Positions 1-9,120 of a DNA stretch of 64,000 nt are shown in pieces (positions within the stretch are counted from its first letter, which is position 1; the number at the start of each line of letters is the position of its first letter). The DNA is from Methylobacterium sp. W2. Its GTDB lineage: Bacteria; Pseudomonadota; Alphaproteobacteria; Rhizobiales; Beijerinckiaceae. The stretch is from positions 62,001 to 126,000 of the forward strand of contig NZ_VMOA01000010.1 in the NCBI RefSeq assembly GCF_020662345.1, written 5' to 3'. The notes under the pieces were generated by a model, which saw nothing but the letters and a program-made list of their open reading frames with translations, searched no databases and was not told where the DNA came from. The translations under genes were made by a program, and so were the position numbers.

Positions 1-117
1 CAGCAGGATCGGCGTCACCAGCTCCTGCATCGTCACGACGGCCCAGAGAGCCAAGAGGGCCAGCGGTGAGAGCGCGGCCAGAATCCGGTAGCGCCACGGA
101 ACCGTGTTTCTGTTCAA
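1..117 (-). CDS. ABC transporter permease, N-terminal fragment (runs off window)
   Basis: The first 117 bases read on the minus strand as the start of a membrane protein: a short basic N-terminus and then a Leu/Ala-rich helix. The apparent start is TTG at 117-115. It lies 22 bases after the ATPase stop at 140, so it is most likely the permease partner of the ATPase and binding-protein genes upstream (taurine/nitrate-type importer, SsuC/TauC family). Only about 39 residues are visible, so the family is inferred mainly from position; an upstream non-ATG start in the same frame is also possible. Confidence 0.6.
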   Translation of the reverse strand, partial: MNRNTVPWRYRILAALSPLALLALWAVVTMQELVTPILL

Positions 118-139
118 GGGAGCCTCGCGGCGCGGGTGT

Positions 140-946
140 TCAATGGGAATGCCGCATGGTCCGGTAGATCGCTTCGCGCAGGCGGAGGAAGGCGGGAGCA
201 AGGCGGTTCTCGGACGACGCGCGAGGGGCGTTCAGTTCCACCGCGAACGTCTCGAACTGGCCCTGACGGAGGTTGTCGATGAGGAAGACACGGTCTCCCA
301 GAAACACCGCCTCGTCGATACTGTGCGTCACGAAGACGATCGTGCACCCGGTGCGGTCGCGCAGCCGCAGGACCTGCTCCTGCAGGTCCTCCCGCGTCTG
401 CACGTCGAGCGCCGAGAACGGTTCGTCCATGAGCATCACGCGCGGGCGGGCGGCGAGCACGCGGGCGAGGCCGACGCGTTGGCGCATGCCGCCGGACAAC
501 TCGTACGGATACGCATCCTCCCGGCCCGCGAGGCCGACGAGGGCGGCAGTTTCTTCGGCCACCCGTCTCCGCTCGCGCTTAGAGCGCCCGGCGCAGCGCA
601 GGCTGAACGCGATGTTCTCCGCCACCGTCATCCAGTCGAACAGGGCCGCGGCCTGGAACACGACGCCTCGATCGGGGCCGGGGCCGGAGATTTCGGCCCC
701 GTCGACGAGAGCCCTGCCTTCAGTCGGGCGGAGAAAGCCGGCGATGAGGTTGAGGATCGTCGTCTTGCCGCAGCCCGACGTTCCCAGGAGCGAGACGATC
801 TCGCCGGAGCCGATCCCGAAGGAGACGTCGCGCATCACCGTTCGATCGCCGTACGCGAAGCCAACCCGGTCGAACGTCAGGACCAGCCGCTCCGTCGCCG
901 CTTCCGGCTCGGTCGTGCCGACGGATTTCGACGTAGTACCGATCAC
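140..946 (-). CDS. ABC transporter ATPase, taurine/nitrate/sulfonate type
   Basis: A 268-residue nucleotide-binding subunit of an SsuB/TauB/NrtD-type importer; it powers uptake of a small organic solute at the inner membrane. Walker A is GTSGCGKTT, with Ser where the second position is usually Pro. The signature is LSGGMRQR, Walker B is RVMLMDEP and the switch His lies in VFVTHSIDEA. The gene follows the binding-protein gene (stop at 978) and precedes the permease start at 117, giving the usual order of binding protein, ATPase and permease. The substrate cannot be read from the sequence. Its neighbours are amide-bond hydrolases, which suggests a nitrogenous compound. Confidence 0.9.
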   Translation of the reverse strand: MIGTTSKSVGTTEPEAATERLVLTFDRVGFAYGDRTVMRDVSFGIGSGEIVSLLGTSGCGKTTILNLIAGFLRPTEGRALVDGAEISGPGPDRGVVFQAAALFDWMTVAENIAFSLRCAGRSKRERRRVAEETAALVGLAGREDAYPYELSGGMRQRVGLARVLAARPRVMLMDEPFSALDVQTREDLQEQVLRLRDRTGCTIVFVTHSIDEAVFLGDRVFLIDNLRQGQFETFAVELNAPRASSENRLAPAFLRLREAIYRTMRHSH

Positions 947-990
947 CTGGCGTCACCGATCACTTGGACGCGCCCGATCACTTGGACGCA
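947..990. repeat. Short direct repeats between binding-protein and ATPase genes
   Basis: The unit GATCACTTGGACGC occurs at about 959-972 and again at about 977-990, with a third, degenerate copy (GATCACCTGG) at about 942-951. The repeats cover the 31-base gap and run into the 3' end of the binding-protein gene. They look like a local slippage duplication and have no evident regulatory role. Confidence 0.5.
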
Positions 991-1994
991 CCGGACAATG
1001 CGGTCTGGATCGGCCGGGTGTCGAACAACGCCGTCCAGTCGGCAGGCAGGGCCTGGATGCGCTTCTCGGCGACGAGGAAGGCACCGATGCCCTGGAGGTG
1101 CTTCATGAGACGCGAGTCGATCTCCTGTCCCGGCGCCCCGAGAAAGTCCGCGGTCAAGGTCTGCCGAAAGGTCGGATGCGCTACGTTCTGACCGGCGACG
1201 AGGCGGTCGAAGTCCGGGCCGTCCATGCCGATCCGCTTCGCCTCGGCGGCCCGAACGGCGGCCGGGTCGCTGCCGTAGGCCGTCTGCGCTTGGTCCCAGG
1301 CCCTGAGGAAGCGCTGGACCGTTTCGGGGTTGCCCGTCACGAAGGGCTTGCGCCCGACCCAGACGCCTCCCGTTATCATGCCGAGGCTCCGGGTCGAAGC
1401 GATGGGCTTCGCACCCTGACGCTCCATGGCACCGACGTTGGGCTCCCAGACGAAGGCGGCATCGATCTGGCCGGCCGCGTAGGCCGGGGGCATGTTGGCC
1501 GGGCTGAGATTCACGAGGCGCACGTCGTCGGCCTTCAATTCCGCCTGAGCGAGGGCCCGCAGCAGGTGGTAGTGGCTAGTCGAGCCGATGGCGACGCCGA
1601 CCCTCTTGCCCCTCAGGTCCGACGGAGTCTCGATGCCCGCGCCCGGGTTGACCACCAGCCGGACATTCGTCGCATCGATCCGTTCCATGAACAGAATCGC
1701 GATGGGGAGCCCGTTCGCGTAGCCGGTCACCGCCGGAAACTCGCCCATCCAGGCGAGATCGACCTCGCCGGCCGCTAGGGCCGGCAGCATCGCCGGGCCA
1801 GCCGGGAACTGAGCCAGGGTGACAGCGAGCCCGTTGGCCTCGAACAGACCGGCCTTGAGTGCGTGAGAGAGCAGGACGTTCACCTCACCGGTCTGAAAGC
1901 CGATCCGGAGGGGCAGCGTCTCCTCCGCTCGCCCCCCCGTGGTTCCGAGGAACAACGAGCCGAGCAGGGCGAGCAAGAATGCAAGGCGGGTCAT
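978..1994 (-). CDS. ABC transporter substrate-binding protein, NMT1/SsuA/TauA family
   Basis: A periplasmic solute-binding protein of the taurine/nitrate/aliphatic sulfonate family, about 338 residues. The N-terminus from the chosen ATG is a typical Sec signal (MTRLAFLLALLGSLFLG, then a likely Ala-Glu cleavage site). The mature part opens with the family pattern LRIGFQTGEVNVLLSHALK and has the DLAWMGEFPAV segment of these proteins. An in-frame ATG at 2030 overlaps the stop of the M20 gene in ATGA form and would add 12 residues. I prefer 1994 because GGAGA precedes it and the signal peptide fits. It forms an operon with the downstream ATPase and permease. Confidence 0.87.
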   Translation of the reverse strand: MTRLAFLLALLGSLFLGTTGGRAEETLPLRIGFQTGEVNVLLSHALKAGLFEANGLAVTLAQFPAGPAMLPALAAGEVDLAWMGEFPAVTGYANGLPIAILFMERIDATNVRLVVNPGAGIETPSDLRGKRVGVAIGSTSHYHLLRALAQAELKADDVRLVNLSPANMPPAYAAGQIDAAFVWEPNVGAMERQGAKPIASTRSLGMITGGVWVGRKPFVTGNPETVQRFLRAWDQAQTAYGSDPAAVRAAEAKRIGMDGPDFDRLVAGQNVAHPTFRQTLTADFLGAPGQEIDSRLMKHLQGIGAFLVAEKRIQALPADWTALFDTRPIQTALSGASK

Positions 1995-2026
1995 GGACGG
2001 AATCTCCGAGAGACGGTCGAGGGGTT

Positions 2027-3334
2027 TCATTCGCTACCGAGTAGGTCGAGAACCGTGAGTGCCAGGATACGGGTGGCGGCCACGGCCTTGGCGATGTCGA
2101 TGTACTCGTTCACCGGCGGCCAACCGTCCTCGCCGGGGCCGAACGTTACGGCGGCGTGGCCGCGCTCCGCGAACCGGATCGTGTCGTTGAAAGCGTTCTT
2201 CCGATAGATCTGCGGCGCTTCGCCGAGCAGGCGCTCATAGGACCGGGCGATGGCCGCGGTGGGCTGGGCCGCTTCATCCTGCTCCGCCGTTCCGTCGACG
2301 AAGAGCGCACCCGGATAGGGACGGGCGCTGGCCCGTAATTCGGGGTCCGCCGCCGCCGCCGATGCGATCACCGCGTCGATGTCGGCCATCACCGTCTCGA
2401 CGCTCATGCCGGGAAGGATGCCGACGACGGCCATCACGGCGCGGCAGAGATCGGGGGTGAACTGCATCTCCCGCGGGAGTCCCCCCGAGACCCGCAGGAT
2501 CGTCGTGCGGGGCGGCGTACCGCCGGCGAGACGAGCGGGCTCGTGCGCGAAGGTCATCGTCTCGAGGGCCGGGAGCAGGCGGGCCATCTTGGCGACGGCG
2601 TTCACGCCCGTGTCGGGCCGCCAGAGATGGGTCTTCACGCCCCGCGTCTCGACTTCAACGAGGACGTGGCCGCCATTGGCGACCGCGATGCCCATGCCCC
2701 AGGAACGACCTGCCCCCTGGGGGCCATCCGGCTTCGTCCAGCCCGTCGGCTCGCAGACGATGGTGTAGTCCGCGCGCAGGCCATGCTCGTCGAGGAGGAA
2801 GATCGAGCCGTCCGGACCATTCTTCTCCTCGTCGACGGTGTAGACGCAGCTCAGCGTCCCCTTGAGGCGGATACCGGCCTCCCGGATCGCGCGGACCGCC
2901 AGGAGGGTGCAGGCGAGGTTGCCACGGGTGTCCGATGTTCCCCGCGCGTAAAGGCGCCCGCCATGGCGCGTCGGCTTGAACGGGTGGCCGTTCGTCATGG
3001 TCCAGGCCGACCAGTCGCCCGCCGGGTAGGTGTCGAGATGATCGTTCAGAATGAGAGAGGGGCCTTGCGGGTCCGAGCCCGGCAGGACGGCGATGACGTT
3101 GGGCCGTCCCGGGCGCTTGGCGACAAGGTCGACGGACAGGCCCATGTCCTCGAGAAGACCGGCGATGAACAGGGCCGCCGCCTCCTCCCGGGCGGACGGC
3201 TCGTCTGGATCGAGGGGGTTCTCGGCTTCGGGCTGGCCGGCAGGGATCAGGGCGCAGGCAAGATCGAGCCACGCAGGCTCGTCGATTTTCTCGAGAACCC
3301 GTCGCTCTGTGTCGGAGAGATCGTCCCGCTCCAT
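2027..3334 (-). CDS. M20 family metallohydrolase (ArgE/DapE-like)
   Basis: A zinc-dependent amidohydrolase/peptidase of the M20 family, which includes acetylornithine deacetylase, succinyl-diaminopimelate desuccinylase and N-carbamoyl hydrolases. Visible motifs are the metal-binding HLDTYPAGDW, the DTRGNLA segment carrying the bridging Asp, the catalytic pair in TVDEEKNGPDG and the CEPTGW segment. In-frame ATGs lie at 3412, 3349 and 3334. The last has GGAGC eight bases upstream and is chosen. The stop overlaps the potential first ATG of the binding-protein gene, so the two are probably cotranslated, and the hydrolase may act on the imported solute. The substrate is unknown. Confidence 0.85.
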   Translation of the reverse strand: MERDDLSDTERRVLEKIDEPAWLDLACALIPAGQPEAENPLDPDEPSAREEAAALFIAGLLEDMGLSVDLVAKRPGRPNVIAVLPGSDPQGPSLILNDHLDTYPAGDWSAWTMTNGHPFKPTRHGGRLYARGTSDTRGNLACTLLAVRAIREAGIRLKGTLSCVYTVDEEKNGPDGSIFLLDEHGLRADYTIVCEPTGWTKPDGPQGAGRSWGMGIAVANGGHVLVEVETRGVKTHLWRPDTGVNAVAKMARLLPALETMTFAHEPARLAGGTPPRTTILRVSGGLPREMQFTPDLCRAVMAVVGILPGMSVETVMADIDAVIASAAAADPELRASARPYPGALFVDGTAEQDEAAQPTAAIARSYERLLGEAPQIYRKNAFNDTIRFAERGHAAVTFGPGEDGWPPVNEYIDIAKAVAATRILALTVLDLLGSE

Positions 3335-3520
3335 CGAAACCAGCTCCATCACCGATGCCGTCACCCTATTCCCAGACCGATTCTTGGTGCCTTCACAGTT
3401 GTCCCGAGACAAATCCCCCCGAACGGCGGGACGTCATAGCCTGGATTGCTGTGGACGCCGCAGATAAAGCCACCGGTTCGACCTTCAGATAGACGCACGA
3501 GAAACCGAAGCAATTAATTG

Positions 3521-3550
3521 ACGCCCCTGCATCGAGGGGCGCCCTTTTTC
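3521..3550. terminator. Stem-loop with T-run (terminator-like on + strand)
   Basis: A 7-bp stem, CGCCCCT at 3522-3528 and AGGGGCG at 3535-3541, encloses a 6-base loop and is followed on the plus strand by CCCTTTTT. The genes on both sides are read on the minus strand, where the stem is followed only by an AT-rich stretch. It could separate the amidase operon from the M20 operon, but the polarity is not ideal. Confidence 0.45.
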
Positions 3551-3590
3551 CCACGGTGGATCTTCGCCGCGCGGCATCGTCGTGCCCCGC

Positions 3591-5024
3591 CTATGGGATC
3601 GGCGCCCCGTCGAAGCGGTGAGCCCGGTCCTGCGCCGTCGCCCGCTCGATGGCCGCCGCCACGCGGATCACGAGCGCTTCCCCCAGGGCCGGCCCAACGA
3701 CCTGAAGACCGATGGGCGATCCGTCGGCGGCGGTGCCAGCGCACAGGGAGAGCGCGGGTTGTCCCGTCAGGTTGAAGGGATAGGTGTACATGGACCACGA
3801 GATCGGTCCTCGCCCGGCCAGATGGGCGGGGGCATTCCATCCGACGCCGAGGCTTGAGACCGGAAGCGTGGGGGTGATCAGGACATCGAAGCGCGCGAAC
3901 CCACGCTCCATGCGGTCGCGGAGCGCGAGGCGTTCGGCGGCACGGGTGCGGTTTCCCTCACAATTCTGTCGCAGAGCCCAGTCGAGCCGCTCGGCGACGG
4001 CGGGATCGACGAGCTTCCGCTCGTTCAGGAGAGTGGCGCGAAGGTGGGTACCGACACCGCCGTAGAATTCGGATGACCAGATCGGCTCCGGATCTGCGCC
4101 GAGGATGTCCTCCAGCTCCTCGACGAGAGCCCCCTCGTCGGCCAAGGCCAGGACGCGGCTCCGGCCGATCCGCACGATGTCCGGATCGGCTCGGGCGTAT
4201 CCGAGGGTCGCGCTCCAGGCGATGCGCACCCCTTCCACGGAGGACCGCAGGGCGGCGAGGAGATCGGGCGGCGGACCGGCGATGGAGAACGGGTCGCGCG
4301 GGTCGTACCCGGCCAGAACCGACGTCAGCAACGCCGCATCCCCGACCGTACGGGCCAGAGCGCCGACATGGGCCAGGGTCGGCGTGGCGGTCGGCGGCCA
4401 GACCGGCACGCGGCCGAACTGCGCCTTGAACCCGACGAGGCCCGTTAGGGCGGCGGGAATCCGAAGCGATCCGCCGCCGTCCGTCCCGACGGCGAGGGAG
4501 GTGATGCCAGCCGCGACGGAGGCTGCGGCGCCTGCGCTCGATCCTCCAGGGGTCTTACTGAGGTCCCGGGGATTTCGCGTGATGCCGGTCGCAGGCGAGT
4601 CCCCGACCGCCTTGCACCCGAACTCGCTCGTCGTCGTCTTCCCGATGAGAATGGCGCCCTGAGCCCGCACTCGTTCGACGACGGGCGCGTCCACCGTCGC
4701 GGTGATCCCGGCCCTCGACCGGGAGCCCATTTCCCAGGGCTCCCCGGCCACCGCAATCAGATCCTTGACCGAGACCGGCAGGCCGTGAAGCGGACCCGTC
4801 GGGTCACCCCGCAGGATGGCCGCTTCCGCCCGCCTTGCGGCTTGGCGCGCGGAGACCGGCATCAGGCAGGAGAAGGCGTTGATCGTGGATTGCGTGGCTT
4901 CCGCCCGGCGAAGGGCGCGTTCGGTCAGTTCGACCGGCGAGACCTGCCTGGCGGCGAGGAGCCCGCGCAACTCTATCGCCGACAGGAGGTCGAGGTCGCT
5001 CGCGTCGTCCGGGACCGGCGTCAC
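3591..5024 (-). CDS. Amidase (amidase signature family)
   Basis: A 477-residue amidase-signature hydrolase. The Ser-cisSer-Lys triad is visible as the Lys in VSVKDLI, the Ser cluster in GGSSAGAAAS and the nucleophile Ser in TDGGGSLRIPA. It hydrolyses an amide, but the substrate is not determined by these motifs. The longer open frame to 5171 overlaps the upstream amidase in another frame. The real start is GTG at 5024-5022, forming a 4-base GTGA overlap with the stop of the upstream gene, a clear sign of coupled translation. It is the last gene of an operon running from 9120. Confidence 0.92.
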   Translation of the reverse strand: MTPVPDDASDLDLLSAIELRGLLAARQVSPVELTERALRRAEATQSTINAFSCLMPVSARQAARRAEAAILRGDPTGPLHGLPVSVKDLIAVAGEPWEMGSRSRAGITATVDAPVVERVRAQGAILIGKTTTSEFGCKAVGDSPATGITRNPRDLSKTPGGSSAGAAASVAAGITSLAVGTDGGGSLRIPAALTGLVGFKAQFGRVPVWPPTATPTLAHVGALARTVGDAALLTSVLAGYDPRDPFSIAGPPPDLLAALRSSVEGVRIAWSATLGYARADPDIVRIGRSRVLALADEGALVEELEDILGADPEPIWSSEFYGGVGTHLRATLLNERKLVDPAVAERLDWALRQNCEGNRTRAAERLALRDRMERGFARFDVLITPTLPVSSLGVGWNAPAHLAGRGPISWSMYTYPFNLTGQPALSLCAGTAADGSPIGLQVVGPALGEALVIRVAAAIERATAQDRAHRFDGAPIP

Positions 5025-6403
5025 GCCGCCCCGCCCCGGGGGGCATCCATCGCGGCTTCGAACCGTGCCGCAAGGTCGGCGACGGTCCCGTCGCGTCCCG
5101 CGAGGCCGATGAAGGATAGGGATGAGGGCAAGCCGTCGGTGCGGACCGATCCAGGAACCGCGACCGCGCACAGGTCCATGGGATTCACGAAATAGGTGTA
5201 GCGGCCCATTACGGCGTTTCGCGCCACGGGCTCGGCCAGCATGTCAGCGATCGTATAGAGGGTCGGTACCGTCGGCACCACGAAGGCGGCAAAGGGGGCC
5301 AGCGCCGCGCGTGCCCATCGCCGAGCCTCCGTGAGTTGGCGGATCGCGTCGAAGGCGTCCTTTGCCGAGTAGCGCAGCCCCGGCTCGATGGCGGCCCGGA
5401 CGACGGGATGGATGGTCTCTGGCCGCCCGGTGACGACGTCCCAGTAATCCACCAGCCGCTCGGCCACGAGGGCGGATTGGAAGACGAGTCGCCCAGCTTC
5501 AGCGAACGGATCGAAATCAATCTCGACGAGCGTAAAACCGAGAGCTTCGAGGGTTTCGAGATTGGCACGATGCGCCGCCTCGGCAGCGCGATCCGTCTCG
5601 AAATCGAGCTGGTCGAGCCGCGGAACGGCGATCTCCCGCGGGAGGTCGCCCAGAGGCGCGGCCACCGGTGGAGGGAGATCCCGTCGGCTGGCGGGGTCGA
5701 GGGAGTCGAACCCCGCGATGGTCCGGAGGATCTCGTTCGCGTCGGCGCAGGTGCGGGCGAAGACCGGAATGCAGTCGAGGAAGCGGCTGTTGTACAGGAG
5801 GCCCCGGCCGCTCACGAGACCGATGCTCGGCTTCACGCCGACGATACCGTTGCAGGCCGCCGGCACCCGGCCAGAGCCCCCCGTGTCGCTCCCAAGAGAG
5901 AAGGCGACGAGGTCGCGGGCGACGGCGACCGCCGAACCCGAACTCGACCCGCCGGGAATGTAAGAGGGATCGATGGCGTTCCGGCACAGCGGCTCGGGAC
6001 TGCGCGTGCCGTTCAGGCCCGTAGCGAACTGGTCCATGGTGTTCTTGCCGACCAGCACGGCACCCGCCGCCTCCAGGGCGAGGACGGCGGCGGCGCTGGC
6101 CTCCGGTTCGAGGGAGAGGCCGGGACAGTTCGCCGTCGTCCGCATCTCCGCGACATGGATGTTGTCTTTCACGCTGAAGGTCAGGCCGAGAAGCGGCAGG
6201 TCCGCGCCCGCACGAGCCTGGGCGGCAGCGGTCCGGACCCGGTCGACGGCGACCCCCGCCGGGACGAGGGCGGTGAAGCAGCCAGTCCCATAGAGTAAGA
6301 CCCGCCGGCAGCTTTCCGCGACGATCGCCACGGGATCAGCCCCCTCTGACAAAGCCGCACGCACCGAAGTGAAAGTCATTGCGAGGGAATGGAAATCGCT
6401 CAT
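5021..6403 (-). CDS. Allophanate hydrolase-like amidase (AtzF type, amidase domain only)
   Basis: A 460-residue amidase closely resembling the amidase half of allophanate hydrolase (AtzF). It shows FSVKDNIHVAEMRTT with the catalytic Lys, LVGKNTMDQFATGLNGTRSP, the GGSSSGSAVAVA Ser cluster and DTGGSGRVPA with the nucleophile. The AtzF C-terminal domain is absent: AtzF proteins are roughly 600 residues and this stops soon after the amidase fold. The start ATG has GGGAC a few bases upstream and follows the ATPase stop at 6425 by 21 bases. It may release nitrogen from allophanate or a related amide brought in by the adjacent importer; the exact substrate is inference. Confidence 0.85.
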   Translation of the reverse strand: MSDFHSLAMTFTSVRAALSEGADPVAIVAESCRRVLLYGTGCFTALVPAGVAVDRVRTAAAQARAGADLPLLGLTFSVKDNIHVAEMRTTANCPGLSLEPEASAAAVLALEAAGAVLVGKNTMDQFATGLNGTRSPEPLCRNAIDPSYIPGGSSSGSAVAVARDLVAFSLGSDTGGSGRVPAACNGIVGVKPSIGLVSGRGLLYNSRFLDCIPVFARTCADANEILRTIAGFDSLDPASRRDLPPPVAAPLGDLPREIAVPRLDQLDFETDRAAEAAHRANLETLEALGFTLVEIDFDPFAEAGRLVFQSALVAERLVDYWDVVTGRPETIHPVVRAAIEPGLRYSAKDAFDAIRQLTEARRWARAALAPFAAFVVPTVPTLYTIADMLAEPVARNAVMGRYTYFVNPMDLCAVAVPGSVRTDGLPSSLSFIGLAGRDGTVADLAARFEAAMDAPRGGAA

Positions 6404-6424
6404 CGCTGTCCCGTTGGGTTCACC

Positions 6425-7264
6425 TCAACGGCCTGGCCGGGCTTCGTCAGCCTCGAACACATGCCGGCTCTCCTGCCTGATCAGATCCAGGCACTCCTTC
6501 TTGAGCGCCAGGAAGCTGGGATCCACGGCGAAGTCGACAGAACGGGGGCGGGGAAAATCGACGGCGATCTCCCTCAGGATCCGGCCCGGCCCGGCGCTCA
6601 TGACCAGGATCCTGTCGGCCAGGAGGATCGCTTCGTCGATGTCATGCGTGACGAAGACGATCGTCGCGCTGATCCGCGGCCACAGCCTCAGGAGGTTGTC
6701 CTGCATGATGGAGCGCGTCTGCGCGTCGAGGGCCCCGAAGGGTTCGTCCATGAGGAGGATGCCCGGCCGCGTGGCGAGCGCCCGCGCGATCGCCACGCGC
6801 TGCTGCATGCCGCCCGACAGTTCATGGGGATACGCGCCCGCGAACCGGCCAAGGCCGACCATGTCGATCAGCGCGTCGGCCTGCCTCAGGGCCTCGGCCT
6901 TCGAATGCCCGGCCATCCGGGGACCGTGGGCGATGTTGTCCCGGGTGGACTTCCAGGGGAACAAGTTCGGCTGCTGGAACACCACGGCACGATCTGGACC
7001 CGGACCAACGACCTCCGACCCGGAAACCCGTATCGTCCCGGACCGGAGCGGTTCGAAGCCCGCGATGGCGTTGAGGAGTGTCGACTTTCCGCAGCCGGAA
7101 GGCCCCAGCAAGCAGACGAATGCGCCGCGGGCGATCCGAAGCGAGACAGCGTCTACCGCGATTGTGGATTTGCCTCCCCACTCAAAAACGATCGAGGCCC
7201 CCTCAATCTCGATGGCAGGCTCCGCCGATCCCAGGGCGGCTTGGCCGTACTGTGACGGCATCAT
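6425..7264 (-). CDS. ABC transporter ATPase, taurine/nitrate/sulfonate type
   Basis: A 279-residue ATPase of the SsuB/TauB family. Walker A is GPSGCGKST, the Q-loop region is VVFQQPNLFPW, the signature is LSGGMQQR and Walker B is GILLMDEP, with His in FVTHDIDEA. The open frame extends to 7669, but that part overlaps the permease in another frame. The start is ATG at 7264-7262, overlapping the permease stop in ATGA form. It works with the permease at 7261-8127 and the binding protein at 8131-9120, and precedes two amidases in the same operon. Confidence 0.92.
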   Translation of the reverse strand: MMPSQYGQAALGSAEPAIEIEGASIVFEWGGKSTIAVDAVSLRIARGAFVCLLGPSGCGKSTLLNAIAGFEPLRSGTIRVSGSEVVGPGPDRAVVFQQPNLFPWKSTRDNIAHGPRMAGHSKAEALRQADALIDMVGLGRFAGAYPHELSGGMQQRVAIARALATRPGILLMDEPFGALDAQTRSIMQDNLLRLWPRISATIVFVTHDIDEAILLADRILVMSAGPGRILREIAVDFPRPRSVDFAVDPSFLALKKECLDLIRQESRHVFEADEARPGR

Positions 7265-8127
7265 CGCCACCAGACCAGGCGCGCGGCGGCTGCAGCAAAT
7301 GCGCGATCGGCCAGGAAGGAGACGAGCCCGAGTACGACGAGGCCGCCGAGCACCAGGCCGGTCTGCATGTTCTGCTGGGCAAGGGCGATCCGGTAGAAGA
7401 CGCCCGAAAAGGCCCCCGCGAGTTCGGCGGCCACCAGGGTATAGAACGAGATGCCGACGGCTGTGCGAAGGCCGACGACGATGTAGGGCAAAGCACCGAG
7501 GAAAATGATCTCCCAGTGCAGGCGCAGGCGCGGCGTGCCAAGCATCTGCGCTGCTCTGATTAGGCCTCGATCCACTTTCTGAACCCCAAGATGGGTCGAC
7601 AGCCAAACGGTGAAGAACACGCCCCAGAAGATGAGAAAGATTTTGCCCGACTCCGCAAGTCCGAACCACAGGATGACGATGGGCACGAAGGCGATCGGCG
7701 GGATGGGACGCAGAATTTGGAAGACCGGGCCGAGGAGCCGAGCAACAAATGAGATGCGTCCGGTCAGAATGCCGACCCCGACGCCGCAGGTGGATCCCAG
7801 CAGGAAGCCCACAGCAACCCGCGCAAGGCTCGCGGCTAGGTCCGACGGCAGTTCACCAGAGATCAGCCATTCGTGCAGCGCCTGCGCCACGACAGTCGGC
7901 GGCGGGAAGAGCACGGTGTTGACGATGCCCGCCCGCGACACGGCTTCCCAGATCAGGAGGAACAGCGGGAGCGACAGGTATCCCACGGCAGCATTAAGGA
8001 GCGAACCGATGCGACGGGTTACTGCGCTCCTACCGACGGGAGATGCCTCGAGCGAATGACCCGTTGACATCGCCGTGGGTGAGGGAGCTTGAGAACGTGA
8101 GACAGGAAATGCAGCAATACCCGTCAC
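7261..8127 (-). CDS. ABC transporter permease, SsuC/TauC type
   Basis: A 288-residue inner-membrane permease of the taurine/nitrate/sulfonate group. It has about six hydrophobic segments and the cytoplasmic EAA-like loop around AAQMLGTPRLRLHWEIIFLGALPYIVVGL. The IPPIAFVPIVILWFG segment is characteristic of this permease family. The GTG at 8127 lies three bases after the binding-protein stop; an internal ATG at 8070 is an alternative start. It overlaps the ATPase by four bases. Confidence 0.9.
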   Translation of the reverse strand: MTGIAAFPVSRSQAPSPTAMSTGHSLEASPVGRSAVTRRIGSLLNAAVGYLSLPLFLLIWEAVSRAGIVNTVLFPPPTVVAQALHEWLISGELPSDLAASLARVAVGFLLGSTCGVGVGILTGRISFVARLLGPVFQILRPIPPIAFVPIVILWFGLAESGKIFLIFWGVFFTVWLSTHLGVQKVDRGLIRAAQMLGTPRLRLHWEIIFLGALPYIVVGLRTAVGISFYTLVAAELAGAFSGVFYRIALAQQNMQTGLVLGGLVVLGLVSFLADRAFAAAAARLVWWR

Positions 8128-8130
8128 GTC

Positions 8131-9120
8131 TCAGCCCCCCGTATAGGTGACGCGAGACGGATCGAGGCTCCGCAGGGGGGCGGGGATTACGAACTTGGAA
8201 AAGTCCGGGACCGCTGTGACGCCTGGTGGATGGTTCTTGGTATCAAGTCGCCATTGGGCGTGAGTCTTTAATGCGTCGATCTGCTTCTCACCAATCGCGA
8301 CGTGAAACACGTAGTCGCTCCAGATCTCCGTCAGATCCTCGGCTTTCATACCGACGGCCTTTGCAATGATGCTAATCGCCTCGTCCGGGTTCTGCTTTAA
8401 CCAAGTCTCAGATTCGATCAGAGCGGCCAGGAAGCGATCAACGACCTGAGGATGCGTCGTGAGGTAATCCTGCGTGACGACGATGTTGAAGGTCTCAGCA
8501 TAGACGCCTTTCGTGTCGAGCGGGACGACCTTGTCGCCCAGGGCCCGTCGGCCGTTAGCGATATGCGGCTCCCAACTGTTAAATGCATCGATGCTGCCAG
8601 ATGCTAAAGCTGGAAGCATCTCCTGCGGCTTCAAATTGACAAGCGTTACGTCTTTGCTCGTAAGGCCGGCCTTTTTGAGAAGTTCCGTCGTATAGACTTC
8701 GCTGCCCGTGCCGGCGGTGTAGGCGATGATCTTTCCTTTCAACGAGGCTACTGTCTGGATGCCCGACGATCGAAGCGTCAAGGTCTTGTCGTCCGAATAC
8801 TCCATGCCAGCAACGAACGCGATGCTTTGCTGGGCCATAGCCGCAGCTGTCACGGGCGCTTCGGCTGTCGTCGCAATATCGGCGCCGCCTCCGATCACCG
8901 TGTCGAGACATTGCTTGCCGCTGGTGAAGTTGCTGATCGATATGTCAAGACCATTCTTCTCAAAAAGCCCTTTCGCCTTCGCGACAATGGTCAGGCCAGA
9001 TATGGGCGACAGGTTCTGCGCAAGACGGGCTTTGACGAGCTCGCCCGCCTGCGCATGTGATGAAGCCGCGAAGCCGAGACTGATGAAAAGTACGGCAGCA
9101 CTTTTTCCGATTATGCGCAT
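8131..9120 (-). CDS. ABC transporter substrate-binding protein, NMT1/SsuA family
   Basis: A 329-residue periplasmic binding protein with a clear signal peptide: MRIIGK, a hydrophobic core and SHAQA as the probable cleavage site. The mature part carries family features such as IVAKAKGLFEKNGLD and the GGADIATTAEAPV motif that contacts ligand in relatives. The open frame extends to 9294, but the ATG at 9120 gives the only sensible signal peptide. It is the first gene of an operon of binding protein, permease, ATPase, AtzF-like amidase and amidase. That order points to uptake and hydrolysis of an amide-type nitrogen source. Confidence 0.9.
   Translation of the reverse strand: MRIIGKSAAVLFISLGFAASSHAQAGELVKARLAQNLSPISGLTIVAKAKGLFEKNGLDISISNFTSGKQCLDTVIGGGADIATTAEAPVTAAAMAQQSIAFVAGMEYSDDKTLTLRSSGIQTVASLKGKIIAYTAGTGSEVYTTELLKKAGLTSKDVTLVNLKPQEMLPALASGSIDAFNSWEPHIANGRRALGDKVVPLDTKGVYAETFNIVVTQDYLTTHPQVVDRFLAALIESETWLKQNPDEAISIIAKAVGMKAEDLTEIWSDYVFHVAIGEKQIDALKTHAQWRLDTKNHPPGVTAVPDFSKFVIPAPLRSLDPSRVTYTGG

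Noticed and set aside
104..1778. Long plus-strand open frames at 104-1108 and 273-1778
   Set aside because: They lie antisense to the ABC ATPase and binding-protein genes. Their products are Arg-rich without family resemblance, as expected for shadows of high-GC coding DNA.
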